Assembly: GCA_017307165.1 (NCBI GenBank)
Contig: JAFKGK010000004.1
Coordinates: forward strand, 62,001 to 126,000
Origin: Candidatus Melainabacteria bacterium
Lineage (GTDB): Bacteria > Cyanobacteriota > Vampirovibrionia > Obscuribacterales > Obscuribacteraceae
DNA length: 64,000 nucleotides
Direction of reading: 5' to 3'
This document shows, one piece after another, positions 9,155 through 17,191 of the stretch; the stretch's first letter is position 1; each line of letters starts with the position of its first letter. Made by a program: the position numbers and the translations under genes. The notes under the pieces were generated by a model. That model worked only from the letters and a program-made list of their open reading frames with translations, searched no databases and was not told the DNA's origin.

Positions 9155-10483
9155 TTACTTTTTCTTTTTGCGTTTCGCCGACTTACTGGCAGTTGCGTTT
9201 TTGCTCGACTGCCCCTTATCATTCGAATCCGTACTTTGCACGGATTGTCGTTTCATTGCGTCAAACCATGCCTCTTGCGCCTTCTGCCTTGCTTGCAATT
9301 GTACTTGCTGGCTTGTCCGAATGTAGGCCTTCAGCGTAGTTCGTGTGTCGGTGTGGTGGAGGGCGGCTCTAACAACCGACACATCGGCGCCAGTGTTGGC
9401 CATTGAAGAGGCTAGGCTTCTGCGCAGATCGTGAATCCACAGATCGCTCATTCCAAGGTCCTTGCGCAGCGATTCCCAGGCATTACCAGGATCGACCATG
9501 TGCCCGGCAGCTCCTTTTCCCGGGAAAACCCAGGGACAATCACGCTCAACTTCTTCGGACTCTTCTAGAAGCTGTTTGCGCTCGGCGAGAACTCGTTTCT
9601 CAAACTCACCGAGCGGTATTACCTGTGCGCGTTGAGTCTTCATTTTCTCTGCGGGTATACTCCAGGTGCCGTTCTTAAGATCTACTTCGTCCCAGCGCAT
9701 AGTCATTACGTTTGACTTACGCGCGCCGGTCAAAAGCGAGAGCAGAATGAAATCGCGCAGTGTTCGTTCTCTGTTATGAACTGCAGGGATGGCTTCAAGT
9801 GCGGTCAAAAGCTTGGCGGCTTCCTCGTCAGAAAGGACTCTGTCTCGCTCGTTTTCCCTGTACAACGAAACTCCGGCAAACGGGTTGTCTGTTCGCGAAA
9901 TGAAGTGAGTCTTGATGCCGAAGTTGAACATCGCCCGACCGAGCTGCACCGCGCGGTTTGCACTGCCAGGAGTTTCTTGCATTGATGAATGAAGTCGGCC
10001 CGCGTCCTCATGGGAAAATTCGTTCGCTTTTTTCTTGGCCAAATTTTTCTTTGCGAACCAGCGCTTGAAGTTGTTCTCGTTGTCTAGAACTCGCTTACCT
10101 CTTTTCTCCAGGTGGTGCTCCCTATAATGATCGAACAGCTCCTGAAGGGTATGCGACGCATCTTTGCGTTGCTTCTCAAAGACGTTTTCGCCGCGATTGA
10201 GCCGTGCCGTCAATTCAGCGGCCCTGGATTGCGCTTCCAGCATGATGTCGCGTAGCAGCGCATCCGGAAGCGAATCTTCGAACTTGCAGTTCAAATCTAA
10301 GACCCGCCACGTTCGCTCTACTGGAAGTCGAAAGCAGAACGACTTTTTGCCACCCCGCCCGACCGAAACATATAAATGAACATCGGGAAGCACGGAAATG
10401 TATCGTTGCTTTAGATGATCCGGGCACGAAAGTGCCCGAATGTGCTTCGCCGTGAACTTCTTGCCAGTTTTTTCTTCAACCAT
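9155..10483 (-). CDS. P4-type tyrosine recombinase / integrase
   Basis: 442 residues from the ATG at 10483, which has AGGA 7 bases upstream. A longer frame opens at a TTG at 10498 but has no ribosome site. An N-terminal DUF4102-like arm-binding region is followed by a SAM-like core-binding domain. The catalytic set is visible: Arg in LLTGARKSN (about 245), Lys in AEKMKTQR (about 271), H-x-x-R in WIHDLRR (about 361-364), His in LHHTDTRTT (about 386), and Tyr in LKAYIRTS (about 397). The lysine-rich tail (KRKKKK) is unusual. Such enzymes integrate genomic islands, often at tRNA 3' ends. It faces the defence genes and most likely marks the right end of that island. Confidence 0.93.
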   Translation of the reverse strand: MVEEKTGKKFTAKHIRALSCPDHLKQRYISVLPDVHLYVSVGRGGKKSFCFRLPVERTWRVLDLNCKFEDSLPDALLRDIMLEAQSRAAELTARLNRGENVFEKQRKDASHTLQELFDHYREHHLEKRGKRVLDNENNFKRWFAKKNLAKKKANEFSHEDAGRLHSSMQETPGSANRAVQLGRAMFNFGIKTHFISRTDNPFAGVSLYRENERDRVLSDEEAAKLLTALEAIPAVHNRERTLRDFILLSLLTGARKSNVMTMRWDEVDLKNGTWSIPAEKMKTQRAQVIPLGEFEKRVLAERKQLLEESEEVERDCPWVFPGKGAAGHMVDPGNAWESLRKDLGMSDLWIHDLRRSLASSMANTGADVSVVRAALHHTDTRTTLKAYIRTSQQVQLQARQKAQEAWFDAMKRQSVQSTDSNDKGQSSKNATASKSAKRKKKK

Positions 10484-10928
10484 CGGGTTCCTACCCAAGA
10501 CTAAACGCCTAACGCAATGCCTAACGCAAATTCATTATAAATCGGCCGGATCGATCAAATCCAGTCAACAAGATTAAATCATAAAAGCCTCACCAGTTCA
10601 CATTTTTAGAGGGTTTAATCTAGTCAAGGGAACCACCGTCAAAACCCGCAAATTTTGGCTCACAACCCAAAGGTCATGTGTTTTAAATCATTTAGCAGAG
10701 ACTACTTAAAAGTCTCAACCGCATCGATTCAAAAAATGCCGGTCTTTTAGACTCAGCTACTGCGGCGCCCAGCTCACGGACCATCAGACAGGATTAGCTT
10801 ATAAAAACGAGTAAACACCAAGCTGGCACAGTCTCAATCTCTCGCCTAGACCAAGGCATCACTGGTGATGCATTTCTTATAAACACAAACATTGAAACCT
10901 ATAAACAGCACTCAATGGCTATCGCCTT
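10484..10928. other. 445-bp intergenic stretch, probable right boundary of the island
   Basis: No gene is supported here. Directly upstream of the integrase sit two copies of the 11-mer GCCTAACGCAA (10507-10517 and 10519-10529). Further on are a hairpin GAGACT-N7-AGTCTC near 10696-10714 and a near-perfect palindrome GCATCAC-TG-GTGATGC (10856-10871). No tRNA or tmRNA gene could be recognised. The attachment core cannot be defined without the other island end. Confidence 0.4.
10507..10529. repeat. Tandem 11-bp repeat upstream of the integrase
   Basis: GCCTAACGCAA occurs twice, separated by one base. It lies 24-46 bases before the integrase ATG on the opposite strand. Such short direct repeats near an integrase start could be arm-type binding sites or an autoregulatory operator. 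Confidence 0.5.
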
Positions 10929-11411
10929 CTACCGAAACCACGGCAACCTGAAGCCCTTCTTTTTGACTGGCGGCTGAGACGCAGCTTCACGCACTGTAAT
11001 CGATCCCAATAATCCAAGGGTACTGCTGATAGGTTCACTATCCAGGTTTTGCGGGTTGACACCCCATGCGCCCGCCATGGTCATTACCGTGTCCTCATCC
11101 GGCGCACAAAAATCATCGACTCCTTCCAGATTAAACACCGGCTCATCAGCGGTTTTTGCACCATCGTCGTCCAGGACTTCTCCACTCTCACCACAATATG
11201 CATACGAACGAATGATGCTACCGTTTCGAGCCAGCGTCCAATGATGGTATTCAGTGACCCGATGAGTGGCAAATGCCTGCACTTCTCCAAATAGACTGCT
11301 CAAAGTACGCAACCAATTTTTGAGCTTTTCAATGTTTTTATTCGTGTCGTCATCCAGGGAACTGCACGGGTTGCCTACCGCAAACACCCATCCCTTAACG
11401 GGCGGACTCAC
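10929..11411 (-). CDS. Conserved hypothetical protein, probably lacking its N-terminus
   Basis: 160 residues from a GTG at 11411. Motifs include VSPPVKGWVFAVG and FATHRVTEYHHW, then SYAYCGESGEVLDDDG and an acidic stretch; I cannot assign a function. The frame stays open upstream of the GTG for 18 more codons that read like protein (GERIRIDAAYESGKV), up to the TAG that ends arsR in the same frame. No ATG exists in that stretch and no strong ribosome site precedes the GTG. It may be a 5'-truncated gene fused to the end of the arsR cassette, or a gene with a weak GTG start. The tail PPVKKKGFRLPWFR is basic. Confidence 0.5.
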   Translation of the reverse strand: MSPPVKGWVFAVGNPCSSLDDDTNKNIEKLKNWLRTLSSLFGEVQAFATHRVTEYHHWTLARNGSIIRSYAYCGESGEVLDDDGAKTADEPVFNLEGVDDFCAPDEDTVMTMAGAWGVNPQNLDSEPISSTLGLLGSITVREAASQPPVKKKGFRLPWFR

Positions 11412-11465
11412 ATATACTTTGCCGCTCTCATAGGCAGCATCTATGCGTATTCTCTCGCCCCAGCC

Positions 11466-11804
11466 CTACCGCCCCGCAAAATCCTTCATGATCTGCCCGT
11501 AGCGCTTGCCCACAGCACCACATACGATGTCGCAGAGCTCGTATATAGTACTATCGCCGATGCTGTAATAGACAAATAGTCCCTGCCTGCGCTTTTCAAC
11601 GATCCCTTGCTCCGCGAGCACAGACAGGTGCTTGCTGACATTAGCCTGACTCATCCCAGTCATCTCGCACAGCTCTTGCACCGACCGCTCGCCATTAAAC
11701 AGACTCTGCAATATTTGCAGCCTCGACGCATCCGACAAGGCCTTAAATCTCAATGCCACGATTTCCAGGGCCGGTCTGGTCAATAGCGCCTTTTTGCTTT
11801 TCAT
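11466..11804 (-). CDS. ArsR-family repressor, probable persulfide sensor (BigR/SqrR-like)
   Basis: 112 residues from the ATG at 11804; an in-frame TTG seven codons upstream (11825) has no better signal. A winged helix-turn-helix spans about 42-65 (VQELCEMTGMSQANVSKHL). Cysteines lie at 46, in the first helix of the HTH, and at 91 and 95 in the last helix. BigR and SqrR use one Cys in each of these places to form a polysulfide bridge that releases DNA. It is divergent to a rhodanese-TauE-MBL operon, the usual BigR neighbourhood. It most likely represses that operon until sulfide or persulfide is present. Direct evidence is the fold and the neighbours; the ligand is inferred. Confidence 0.82.
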   Translation of the reverse strand: MKSKKALLTRPALEIVALRFKALSDASRLQILQSLFNGERSVQELCEMTGMSQANVSKHLSVLAEQGIVEKRRQGLFVYYSIGDSTIYELCDIVCGAVGKRYGQIMKDFAGR

Positions 11805-11831
11805 AACATCAATTACCTCTACCAATATTGA

Positions 11832-11895
11832 TTATACAACCGTTAGGCAAATTGCTATATCATTCTTACGACTGATTGCTTATATAACCATTTAG
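11832..11895. promoter_or_regulatory. Candidate operator: two direct repeats between divergent arsR and rhodanese genes
   Basis: TTATACAACCGTTAG (11832-11846) and TTATATAACCATTTAG (11880-11895) repeat the same AT-rich core in the 131-bp divergent intergenic region. They flank a small palindrome GCAAATTGC (11847-11855). They are the best candidates for ArsR binding sites covering both promoters. Confidence 0.45.
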
Positions 11896-11935
11896 CGATA
11901 CAGTTAAAGCACAGACCAAGGACGAGGACTATCAT

Positions 11936-12487
11936 ATGCCACAACAGCAAAACAATATCTGCCCGCACGTAGCCGCCTCAGACCTCAGGCTTGATGAGTC
12001 CAATATCGCGCTCCTGGATGTCCGCAGCCCGATCGAATTCGAGACCGAGCACATAGCAGGCGCAATCAATATACCGCTCGACGCTCTTGATACACGGTTT
12101 GACGAGGTCCCCAGAAAAGGAGAGCTGGTGGTGATCTGCCGCAGCGGCAAGCGAGCGGAACGGGGTGCCTACACACTAATGGGCAGAGGTTTTCAACCAA
12201 AGGTGCTTACAGGAGGCATGGTCGCATGGCGCTCGGCAGGGCGCCCTATAGTCGAGGGCAAAAAGAGACTGCCTATCGAGCGCCAGATCCAACTGATTGT
12301 AGGGAGCGGCGTCCTGACCGGCGTGCTGCTTGGAGCATTTGTAAATCCATGGTTTCTTGTGATACCAGGATTTTTTGGAGCAGGGCTGACCTTTGCCGGC
12401 CTTTCCGGTACATGTGCTCTAGGCATCCTTTTAGGCAAGGCCCCCTGGAACAAGCTTGAGTCGCCAGCATCATGTTCGGCGGCGTGA
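11936..12487 (+). CDS. Membrane-linked rhodanese (YgaP-like), rhodanese + DUF2892
   Basis: 183 residues. Residues 12-110 are a rhodanese domain with the active-site loop CRSGKR (C68), which carries a persulfide during sulfur transfer. The C-terminal 60 residues form two hydrophobic helices (about 118-165) of the DUF2892 type that anchor the enzyme at the inner membrane. GAGGA precedes the ATG by 8 bases. Its end overlaps the exporter gene by 16 bases, showing an operon. In this setting it most likely moves sulfane sulfur from sulfide oxidation to an acceptor. Confidence 0.88.
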   Translation: MPQQQNNICPHVAASDLRLDESNIALLDVRSPIEFETEHIAGAINIPLDALDTRFDEVPRKGELVVICRSGKRAERGAYTLMGRGFQPKVLTGGMVAWRSAGRPIVEGKKRLPIERQIQLIVGSGVLTGVLLGAFVNPWFLVIPGFFGAGLTFAGLSGTCALGILLGKAPWNKLESPASCSAA

Positions 12488-13218
12488 TCTTAGGCATAGC
12501 GACAGGCAGCCTCCTGGGCCTTTTGGGCGGTGGCGGCAGCGTCATTGCAGTACCAATACTCATTTATCTGCTCGGCCTGGAAGCCAAAGAGGCCATCGGG
12601 ACCAGTCTTATCATCATCGGCCTGGCCAGTATGTTAGGCGCGTGGAGCCATTACCGCAAGCAATCGGTGATCGTTTCCACAGCCCTCATCTTTGGGATGA
12701 CCGGAGCCATTGGGAGCCTTGCAGGAGCCAAGATAGGACAGCTCATTCCCGATACCTTGCAGTTGGCTTTATTCGCCATAGTCATGGCGCTTGTCGCCTT
12801 TCTGATGCTAAAGCGAGGAAAGCCCACCGATGCCTTAGCTGACAATACCGCCGAGACACCACTGCCGGTGGTGCTGGTCACAGGACTGGGCGCGGGGATT
12901 TTGACAGGCCTCATCGGCGTCGGTGGCGGATTTGTCATCGTACCGGCCCTCACGATACTCTTACGCATACCGATGAGAAAAGCCATTGGGACATCGCTGC
13001 TGGTGATCGGCATCAACAGCATGGCGGGTGCAATTTCATATGCTTCTCGTTTAGGGCTTCATCACACAGCTTTGCCCTTCGCAGTAGGCACACTTGCAGC
13101 AACTCCCATAGCCGGGCATTTCTCTCATTACCTTCCACAAGAAAAACTCAAATCCAGCTTCGCGATCTTATTGTTGATTCTTTCAGCATGGATGCTACTA
13201 AAACAAGTCTGGCACTAG
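12472..13218 (+). CDS. TauE/SafE-family sulfite or sulfur-compound exporter
   Basis: 248 residues, almost wholly hydrophobic, with about eight predicted membrane helices. The two related halves carry the family's glycine-rich signatures (LLGLLGGGGSVIAVP and LIGVGGGFVIVPAL). TauE/SafE proteins export sulfite, sulfoacetate or related anions. It sits between a rhodanese and an MBL-rhodanese enzyme, so the likely cargo is sulfite made by persulfide oxidation. It overlaps the preceding gene by 16 bases and is followed by a GGAGG site for the next gene. Confidence 0.88.
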   Translation: MFGGVILGIATGSLLGLLGGGGSVIAVPILIYLLGLEAKEAIGTSLIIIGLASMLGAWSHYRKQSVIVSTALIFGMTGAIGSLAGAKIGQLIPDTLQLALFAIVMALVAFLMLKRGKPTDALADNTAETPLPVVLVTGLGAGILTGLIGVGGGFVIVPALTILLRIPMRKAIGTSLLVIGINSMAGAISYASRLGLHHTALPFAVGTLAATPIAGHFSHYLPQEKLKSSFAILLLILSAWMLLKQVWH

Positions 13219-13232
13219 CCATTGGAGGCTCA

Positions 13233-14618
13233 ATGTATCTCAAGCAATTTTATCTCGGATGCCTGTCGCATGGCTCCTACCTGCTCGGCTCAAACGGAGA
13301 GGGAGCTATAATAGACCCACAGCGCGATATAGAACAATACATCCAGGAAGCGGAGAGAGAAGGACTCTCCATCAAATACATTATCGAAACTCACCTTCAT
13401 GCCGATTTTGTCAGTGGCCACCGAGAGCTAGCTGCAAAAACCGGTGCCCCGATTGTGTTTAGCCACAAGGCCGACGCAGCATTTCCCCACATAGCAGTCG
13501 TAGATGGAGACATCCTAAAACTCGGGACGGTCGAGCTGGCGATTATTGAGACTCCAGGTCACACACCTGAAAGCATTTGCATCCTTGCCAAAGATACTAA
13601 AACAGACGAGCCAGCCAAGCTATTTTCTGGTGACACTCTCTTTATCGGAGATGTCGGCCGCCCAGACCTTGTCGGCAGCAAAGGCTACAGTGCCGCAGAG
13701 ATGGCAGGCTTGATGTATGACAGTCTCCACAATAAACTCCTCAAACTACCGGATGATGTTGAGATATTTCCCGCGCATGGTGCCGGATCGCTCTGCGGCA
13801 AGCATTTGTCCAACGAAAGGTCATCGACGATGGGCAAACAAAAGCAATTTAACTATGCACTAAAACCCATGACTAAGACCGCATTTGTGGAGATGCTAAC
13901 CACAGATCAACCGGAGATACCGGCATATTTTCCAAAAGACGTGGAGATCAATCGCTCTGGTGCACTCGCTCTGGAAGCTCTCGACGCTCCAGGCGCATTA
14001 GATGCCGCCCAGGTAAAAACACATCTGCAGAAAGGCGCAATTATACTTGACGTTCGCAGTAGTGCCGAATACGCAAATGGACATATCGAAGGTTCGCTAA
14101 ACATCGGTCTGGGTGGGCAATTTGCTTCATGGGCCGGCACCTTGATCCCGCTATCCACACCGATCATTATCTTGGCCAATACACAAGCTCAGATCGACGA
14201 GGCAGTATTGAGACTAGCTAGAGTCGGCATAGAAAGCGTAATCGGATATTTGCGCGATGGTCTCAAAGGGTGGACGGATGCAGGTTTTAAATGTGGGCAA
14301 GCAAACGTACTCTCTGTCAGTCAACTCAAACAATTGTTTGACGCAGGAGAAAATTTATTTGTGCTGGATGTTAGAAGATCTGGAGAATTTGCCGCGGGTC
14401 ATGTCCAAGAGGCAGTAAATATCCCTTTGGCTGAGCTACCTGGCAAAATATCACGACTACCAAGAGATCGCGCCTTGACGGTAATCTGCGCAAGTGGCTA
14501 CCGGTCATCGATTGCAAATGGCATTCTCGAGAGAGAAGGCTTTAAAAACAAGAGGCTCGTATCAGGTGGGACCCTCGCCTGGAAAGATGCCTCATATGCT
14601 ATGATGGCTACAGAATGA
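13233..14618 (+). CDS. MBL-fold persulfide dioxygenase fused to two rhodanese domains
   Basis: 461 residues. The start is the ATG at 13233 with GGAGG at 13224-13228; an earlier in-frame ATG at 13188 lies inside tauE. Residues 1-240 are a metallo-beta-lactamase fold with THLHADFVSGHR (H54, H56, D58, H63), the single-iron pattern of ETHE1/Blh dioxygenases that oxidise glutathione persulfide to sulfite. Two rhodanese domains follow. The first (about 260-350) lacks the catalytic Cys and is probably structural. The second has CASGYRS (C419) and should be active. The fusion joins sulfur transfer and oxidation; the neighbouring exporter would remove the sulfite. Confidence 0.9.
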   Translation: MYLKQFYLGCLSHGSYLLGSNGEGAIIDPQRDIEQYIQEAEREGLSIKYIIETHLHADFVSGHRELAAKTGAPIVFSHKADAAFPHIAVVDGDILKLGTVELAIIETPGHTPESICILAKDTKTDEPAKLFSGDTLFIGDVGRPDLVGSKGYSAAEMAGLMYDSLHNKLLKLPDDVEIFPAHGAGSLCGKHLSNERSSTMGKQKQFNYALKPMTKTAFVEMLTTDQPEIPAYFPKDVEINRSGALALEALDAPGALDAAQVKTHLQKGAIILDVRSSAEYANGHIEGSLNIGLGGQFASWAGTLIPLSTPIIILANTQAQIDEAVLRLARVGIESVIGYLRDGLKGWTDAGFKCGQANVLSVSQLKQLFDAGENLFVLDVRRSGEFAAGHVQEAVNIPLAELPGKISRLPRDRALTVICASGYRSSIANGILEREGFKNKRLVSGGTLAWKDASYAMMATE

Positions 14619-14806
14619 TTGTAAAAGTGTGCCTTCATCGGCTTGAAATCCTTTAAACTGCCACTATTTACTCTCGGTCTGGTATCACACCGCGACCAGA
14701 GGCGTCACAGATGACAGTTTTTTCCGATTGCAGACACCCTCTTCAATTTCTACCTTTCATCACCATATCCCAAATAAGCTAAAACAAGCCCACTACAAAG
14801 CATCGG

Positions 14807-14836
14807 TTTTTGCGCCACCATAGATGGTGCAAAAAA
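14807..14836. terminator. Hairpin between the sulfur operon and the desaturase
   Basis: TTTTTGCGCCACCAT-AG-ATGGTGCAAAAAA forms a compact stem with one bulge and A/T runs on both sides, so it could end transcription from either direction. It lies 190 bases after the MBL-rhodanese stop and 60 bases before the desaturase start. Confidence 0.55.
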
Positions 14837-14895
14837 GTACGTATATTTTTGCCTGTGAGCAAGCCTTTAGGCACTAACAAATCCACAAGGAGAAC

Positions 14896-15666
14896 ATGAC
14901 GACACAATTTTTAATAGCTTTTCTGATCCTTTATTTCTGGCACATAATGGGCGTAACGATTGGCTACCACCGTTTACTTTCTCACCGCTCATTTCGCTGC
15001 GCAAAATTTGTAGAGTATTTTTGGGTTTTAGGTGGCTATCTAGCTTTCGAAGGCTCACCTGTCTGGTGGGTCAGCGTCCATAGAGCGCATCATCGCTATA
15101 CAGACAAGCCGCAAGACCCCCACTCTCCACGCTTTGGATGGCAAAAGGCGCTTTACGGATGGCTTTCACAATCCGCATACCCCGATCATATAACGCCGGC
15201 CTCTCAATGTCGTGATCTGGTCAAAGATCCCATATACAAATTTCTCGAACAAGATGGCAATTGGCGTCGGGCTCACATTTTAACGATGTCAACGGGCCTG
15301 TTGTTTAGACTTGTCCTACTTTTATTTTGTGGCTGGCACATAGCACTGGCCAGCTTTTTAGCAGGTATTCTTGTCCAACAAATACCTCTTTTGCTTAATG
15401 TCGTATGTCATATTCCAAGACTGGGCTATAAAAACTATCAAACCGCAGAAGATAGCGTAAATGTTTGGTGGGTAGCATTGCTGAGCGCTGGCGAAGGATG
15501 GCACAACAACCATCACGCACACCCTGGATCAGCGAGGAGTGGATTGAGACCTTTCGAACTAGACCTATCTTGGATGATGATCCGCTTGATGAAATGTTGC
15601 GGTCTCGTTGGTTGGTTGCGCGAAGAATCATTGAAACAAAACCCCATATACGAGGCAAAAATATGA
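14896..15666 (+). CDS. Acyl-CoA/acyl-lipid delta-9-type fatty acid desaturase
   Basis: 256 residues. An integral-membrane di-iron desaturase with the three histidine boxes HRLLSH (25-30), HRAHH (62-66) and HNNHH (203-207), between hydrophobic helices. It puts a double bond into a long acyl chain, adjusting membrane fluidity. The family includes bacterial and cyanobacterial DesC-type enzymes. AAGGAG precedes the ATG. The TGA stop overlaps the next start (ATGA), so the repeat protein downstream is translated with it. Confidence 0.92.
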   Translation: MTTQFLIAFLILYFWHIMGVTIGYHRLLSHRSFRCAKFVEYFWVLGGYLAFEGSPVWWVSVHRAHHRYTDKPQDPHSPRFGWQKALYGWLSQSAYPDHITPASQCRDLVKDPIYKFLEQDGNWRRAHILTMSTGLLFRLVLLLFCGWHIALASFLAGILVQQIPLLLNVVCHIPRLGYKNYQTAEDSVNVWWVALLSAGEGWHNNHHAHPGSARSGLRPFELDLSWMMIRLMKCCGLVGWLREESLKQNPIYEAKI

Positions 15667-16247
15667 CAAATTCACAATCACAACAACCGGATAAAAAGGA
15701 TGCGGCCGATCTTTCGTATCTATACGACTTTATTTGCGAGTGTCCAAATCCAAGGATTACAGAGGCAATGAAAAAGCTCGTGGATCACTGGCTGGAAAAA
15801 ACCACTACCGTGCCTCAGCTTACCTCAGCAATCAAAGAGCAACTCAACGCAACAAACGAAGAAGTAGTCGAAATATGCTGGCTACTGGCAATAAATCCAA
15901 ATACTCCACCGTCTGTACTCAAAGATCTATCCATAGGCGGAGATAGCAAATTATTAGAGCGCATTGCCGAAAACAGCAACACAGGCGCAGGCACCCTGGC
16001 TCAGTTGTCCTATCAAGCAGTAGCCGAAATAAGAATCGCTACTGCAAGCAATCCCACAACCCCTCTTGCTTCGATAATGATGCTCGTATCAGACGATAAT
16101 CCTGATGTGAGATTTAGCATCGCTGAAAATCCAAAGGTACCTGAAGGAGCGCTCAATGTCTTGAAGGATGATGACAATCCCTACGTAAAAATGCGCGCAA
16201 CGACTACTTTGGCTCGACTAAAACTAGAAGAACATCTCCAAAATTGA
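15663..16247 (+). CDS. LRV/HEAT-like repeat protein coupled to the desaturase
   Basis: 194 residues from the ATG at 15663; a longer frame from 15465 lies wholly inside the desaturase and is rejected. After a polar N-terminus (NSQSQQPDKKDA) the chain has at least three copies of a roughly 24-residue helical repeat built around 'NPxTPxxxLxxL..D.xxxVRxxIAEN' (LAINPNTPPSVLKDL, TASNPTTPLASIMML, IAENPKVPEGALNVL). This is the leucine-rich-repeat-variant pattern. Such repeats bind proteins. There is no signal peptide, so it should be cytoplasmic. A role with the desaturase is suggested only by the 4-base overlap. Confidence 0.7.
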   Translation: MTNSQSQQPDKKDAADLSYLYDFICECPNPRITEAMKKLVDHWLEKTTTVPQLTSAIKEQLNATNEEVVEICWLLAINPNTPPSVLKDLSIGGDSKLLERIAENSNTGAGTLAQLSYQAVAEIRIATASNPTTPLASIMMLVSDDNPDVRFSIAENPKVPEGALNVLKDDDNPYVKMRATTTLARLKLEEHLQN

Positions 16248-16370
16248 TGCGTGGTGCGGCGGTAATAATTTGATGGCAGCCCAATCATAATAATCAAAGT
16301 AGTTCACAAAAATGACCGCAGATGTTTGACACACAGCGGGCAGTGGTAAAATTACCTTGAGGTATTTCAT

Positions 16371-16709
16371 TTGGTCATAAATTTTGCAACCCTCATATCT
16401 TTCACCGTTGTTTTAAGCGGGTTGATTGCCCTGACGACTCAGTCTGTCAAGGCAAAGACTCCGCACATCAGTGCGCACAAAGACAAAAACTATTTTGTGC
16501 CACCGCCTCCGCCTTATACACCATCGTTAACTACTGCAAGACTAGATATGAGATACGCTCTATCAGCAAGAGCAGAGGCTGTCGTCGAGCGCAAGCCAGA
16601 CTTGATCGCTCCTCCAGCCTATGACGCCAAAACACTAGAACAGATCGATGGTTTTGATACTGAGATCTCCAACAGCGAAAAAGAAATAGGCAAGCTGCTA
16701 AACCTCTGA
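16371..16709 (+). CDS. Small secreted protein with YFVPPPPxYxPS motif
   Basis: 112 residues from a TTG at 16371; GAGG lies 8 bases upstream. Residues 1-28 form a signal peptide ending ...TTQSVKA. After it comes NYFVPPPPPYTPSL (about 39-52), nearly the same as SYFVPPPPAYAPSI in the secreted protein at 41324-41698. The rest is polar with an acidic C-terminal half (FDTEISNSEKEIGKLL). No family is known to me. The shared motif and layout suggest a small lineage-specific family of exported proteins. Confidence 0.6.
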   Translation: MVINFATLISFTVVLSGLIALTTQSVKAKTPHISAHKDKNYFVPPPPPYTPSLTTARLDMRYALSARAEAVVERKPDLIAPPAYDAKTLEQIDGFDTEISNSEKEIGKLLNL

Positions 16710-16718
16710 GGGCATATG

Positions 16719-17009
16719 TTATGCAGCTTCTGCACTGCATACGGTGCAATCGGTCTGCAACATCTGAGGCATTTGCATGTGAGCAATCGTCTCTCTTGCT
16801 TTTTCGCAGCTACAGGTTGCGACCCGTCTAGAGATACGTCTGACGCGCTTGGTATTCTTTTTCCAATCGATAAATGCAGCGGTTATCAAAGACAAGCAAA
16901 AAATCGCTAGGCCAAACAGTTTGTATTGAGCGGGCAAAGATACCAGAGCCACTATCGATACAAAGAGGATCTCATTACCATGGTCGAATACACTTTTTTT
17001 GAACGTCAT
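16719..17009 (-). CDS. Small inner-membrane protein with Cys-rich tail
   Basis: 96 residues. GGAGG stands 8 bases before the ATG at 17009, which supports a real gene. Two hydrophobic helices (about 13-30 and 31-47) are followed by a basic stretch (WKKNTKRVRRISRRV), so the tail should be cytoplasmic. The tail holds CSC and C-x2-C (ATCSCEK, TDCTVCS), which could bind a metal or be redox active. I do not recognise the family. It converges on the secreted gene at 16371, 9 bases away. Confidence 0.55.
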   Translation of the reverse strand: MTFKKSVFDHGNEILFVSIVALVSLPAQYKLFGLAIFCLSLITAAFIDWKKNTKRVRRISRRVATCSCEKARETIAHMQMPQMLQTDCTVCSAEAA

Positions 17010-17191
17010 TAGTCGTCCTCCAGGATTGGTGGGGGGCGGGTACCTTTAACATGCACTTGGACTTGTACATGTACTTGTCGCGAGATATTTACGCGAAGGC
17101 ATGTCAAGTATAACTATCAGTAGACCAACTGGCAATATGTCTACACATTTACAGGTTTTAATATAAGTGCGGCCTTGCTGCAGACGCTGAT

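Noticed and set aside
10600..10760. tRNA or tmRNA remnant at the island boundary
   Set aside because: I looked for a GGTTCRANYCC T-arm and a CCA end on both strands and found none with a matching acceptor stem.
15465..15662. N-terminal extension of the repeat protein
   Set aside because: These 66 codons lie wholly within the desaturase gene in another frame; the ATG at 15663 has GAGG and an ATGA overlap.
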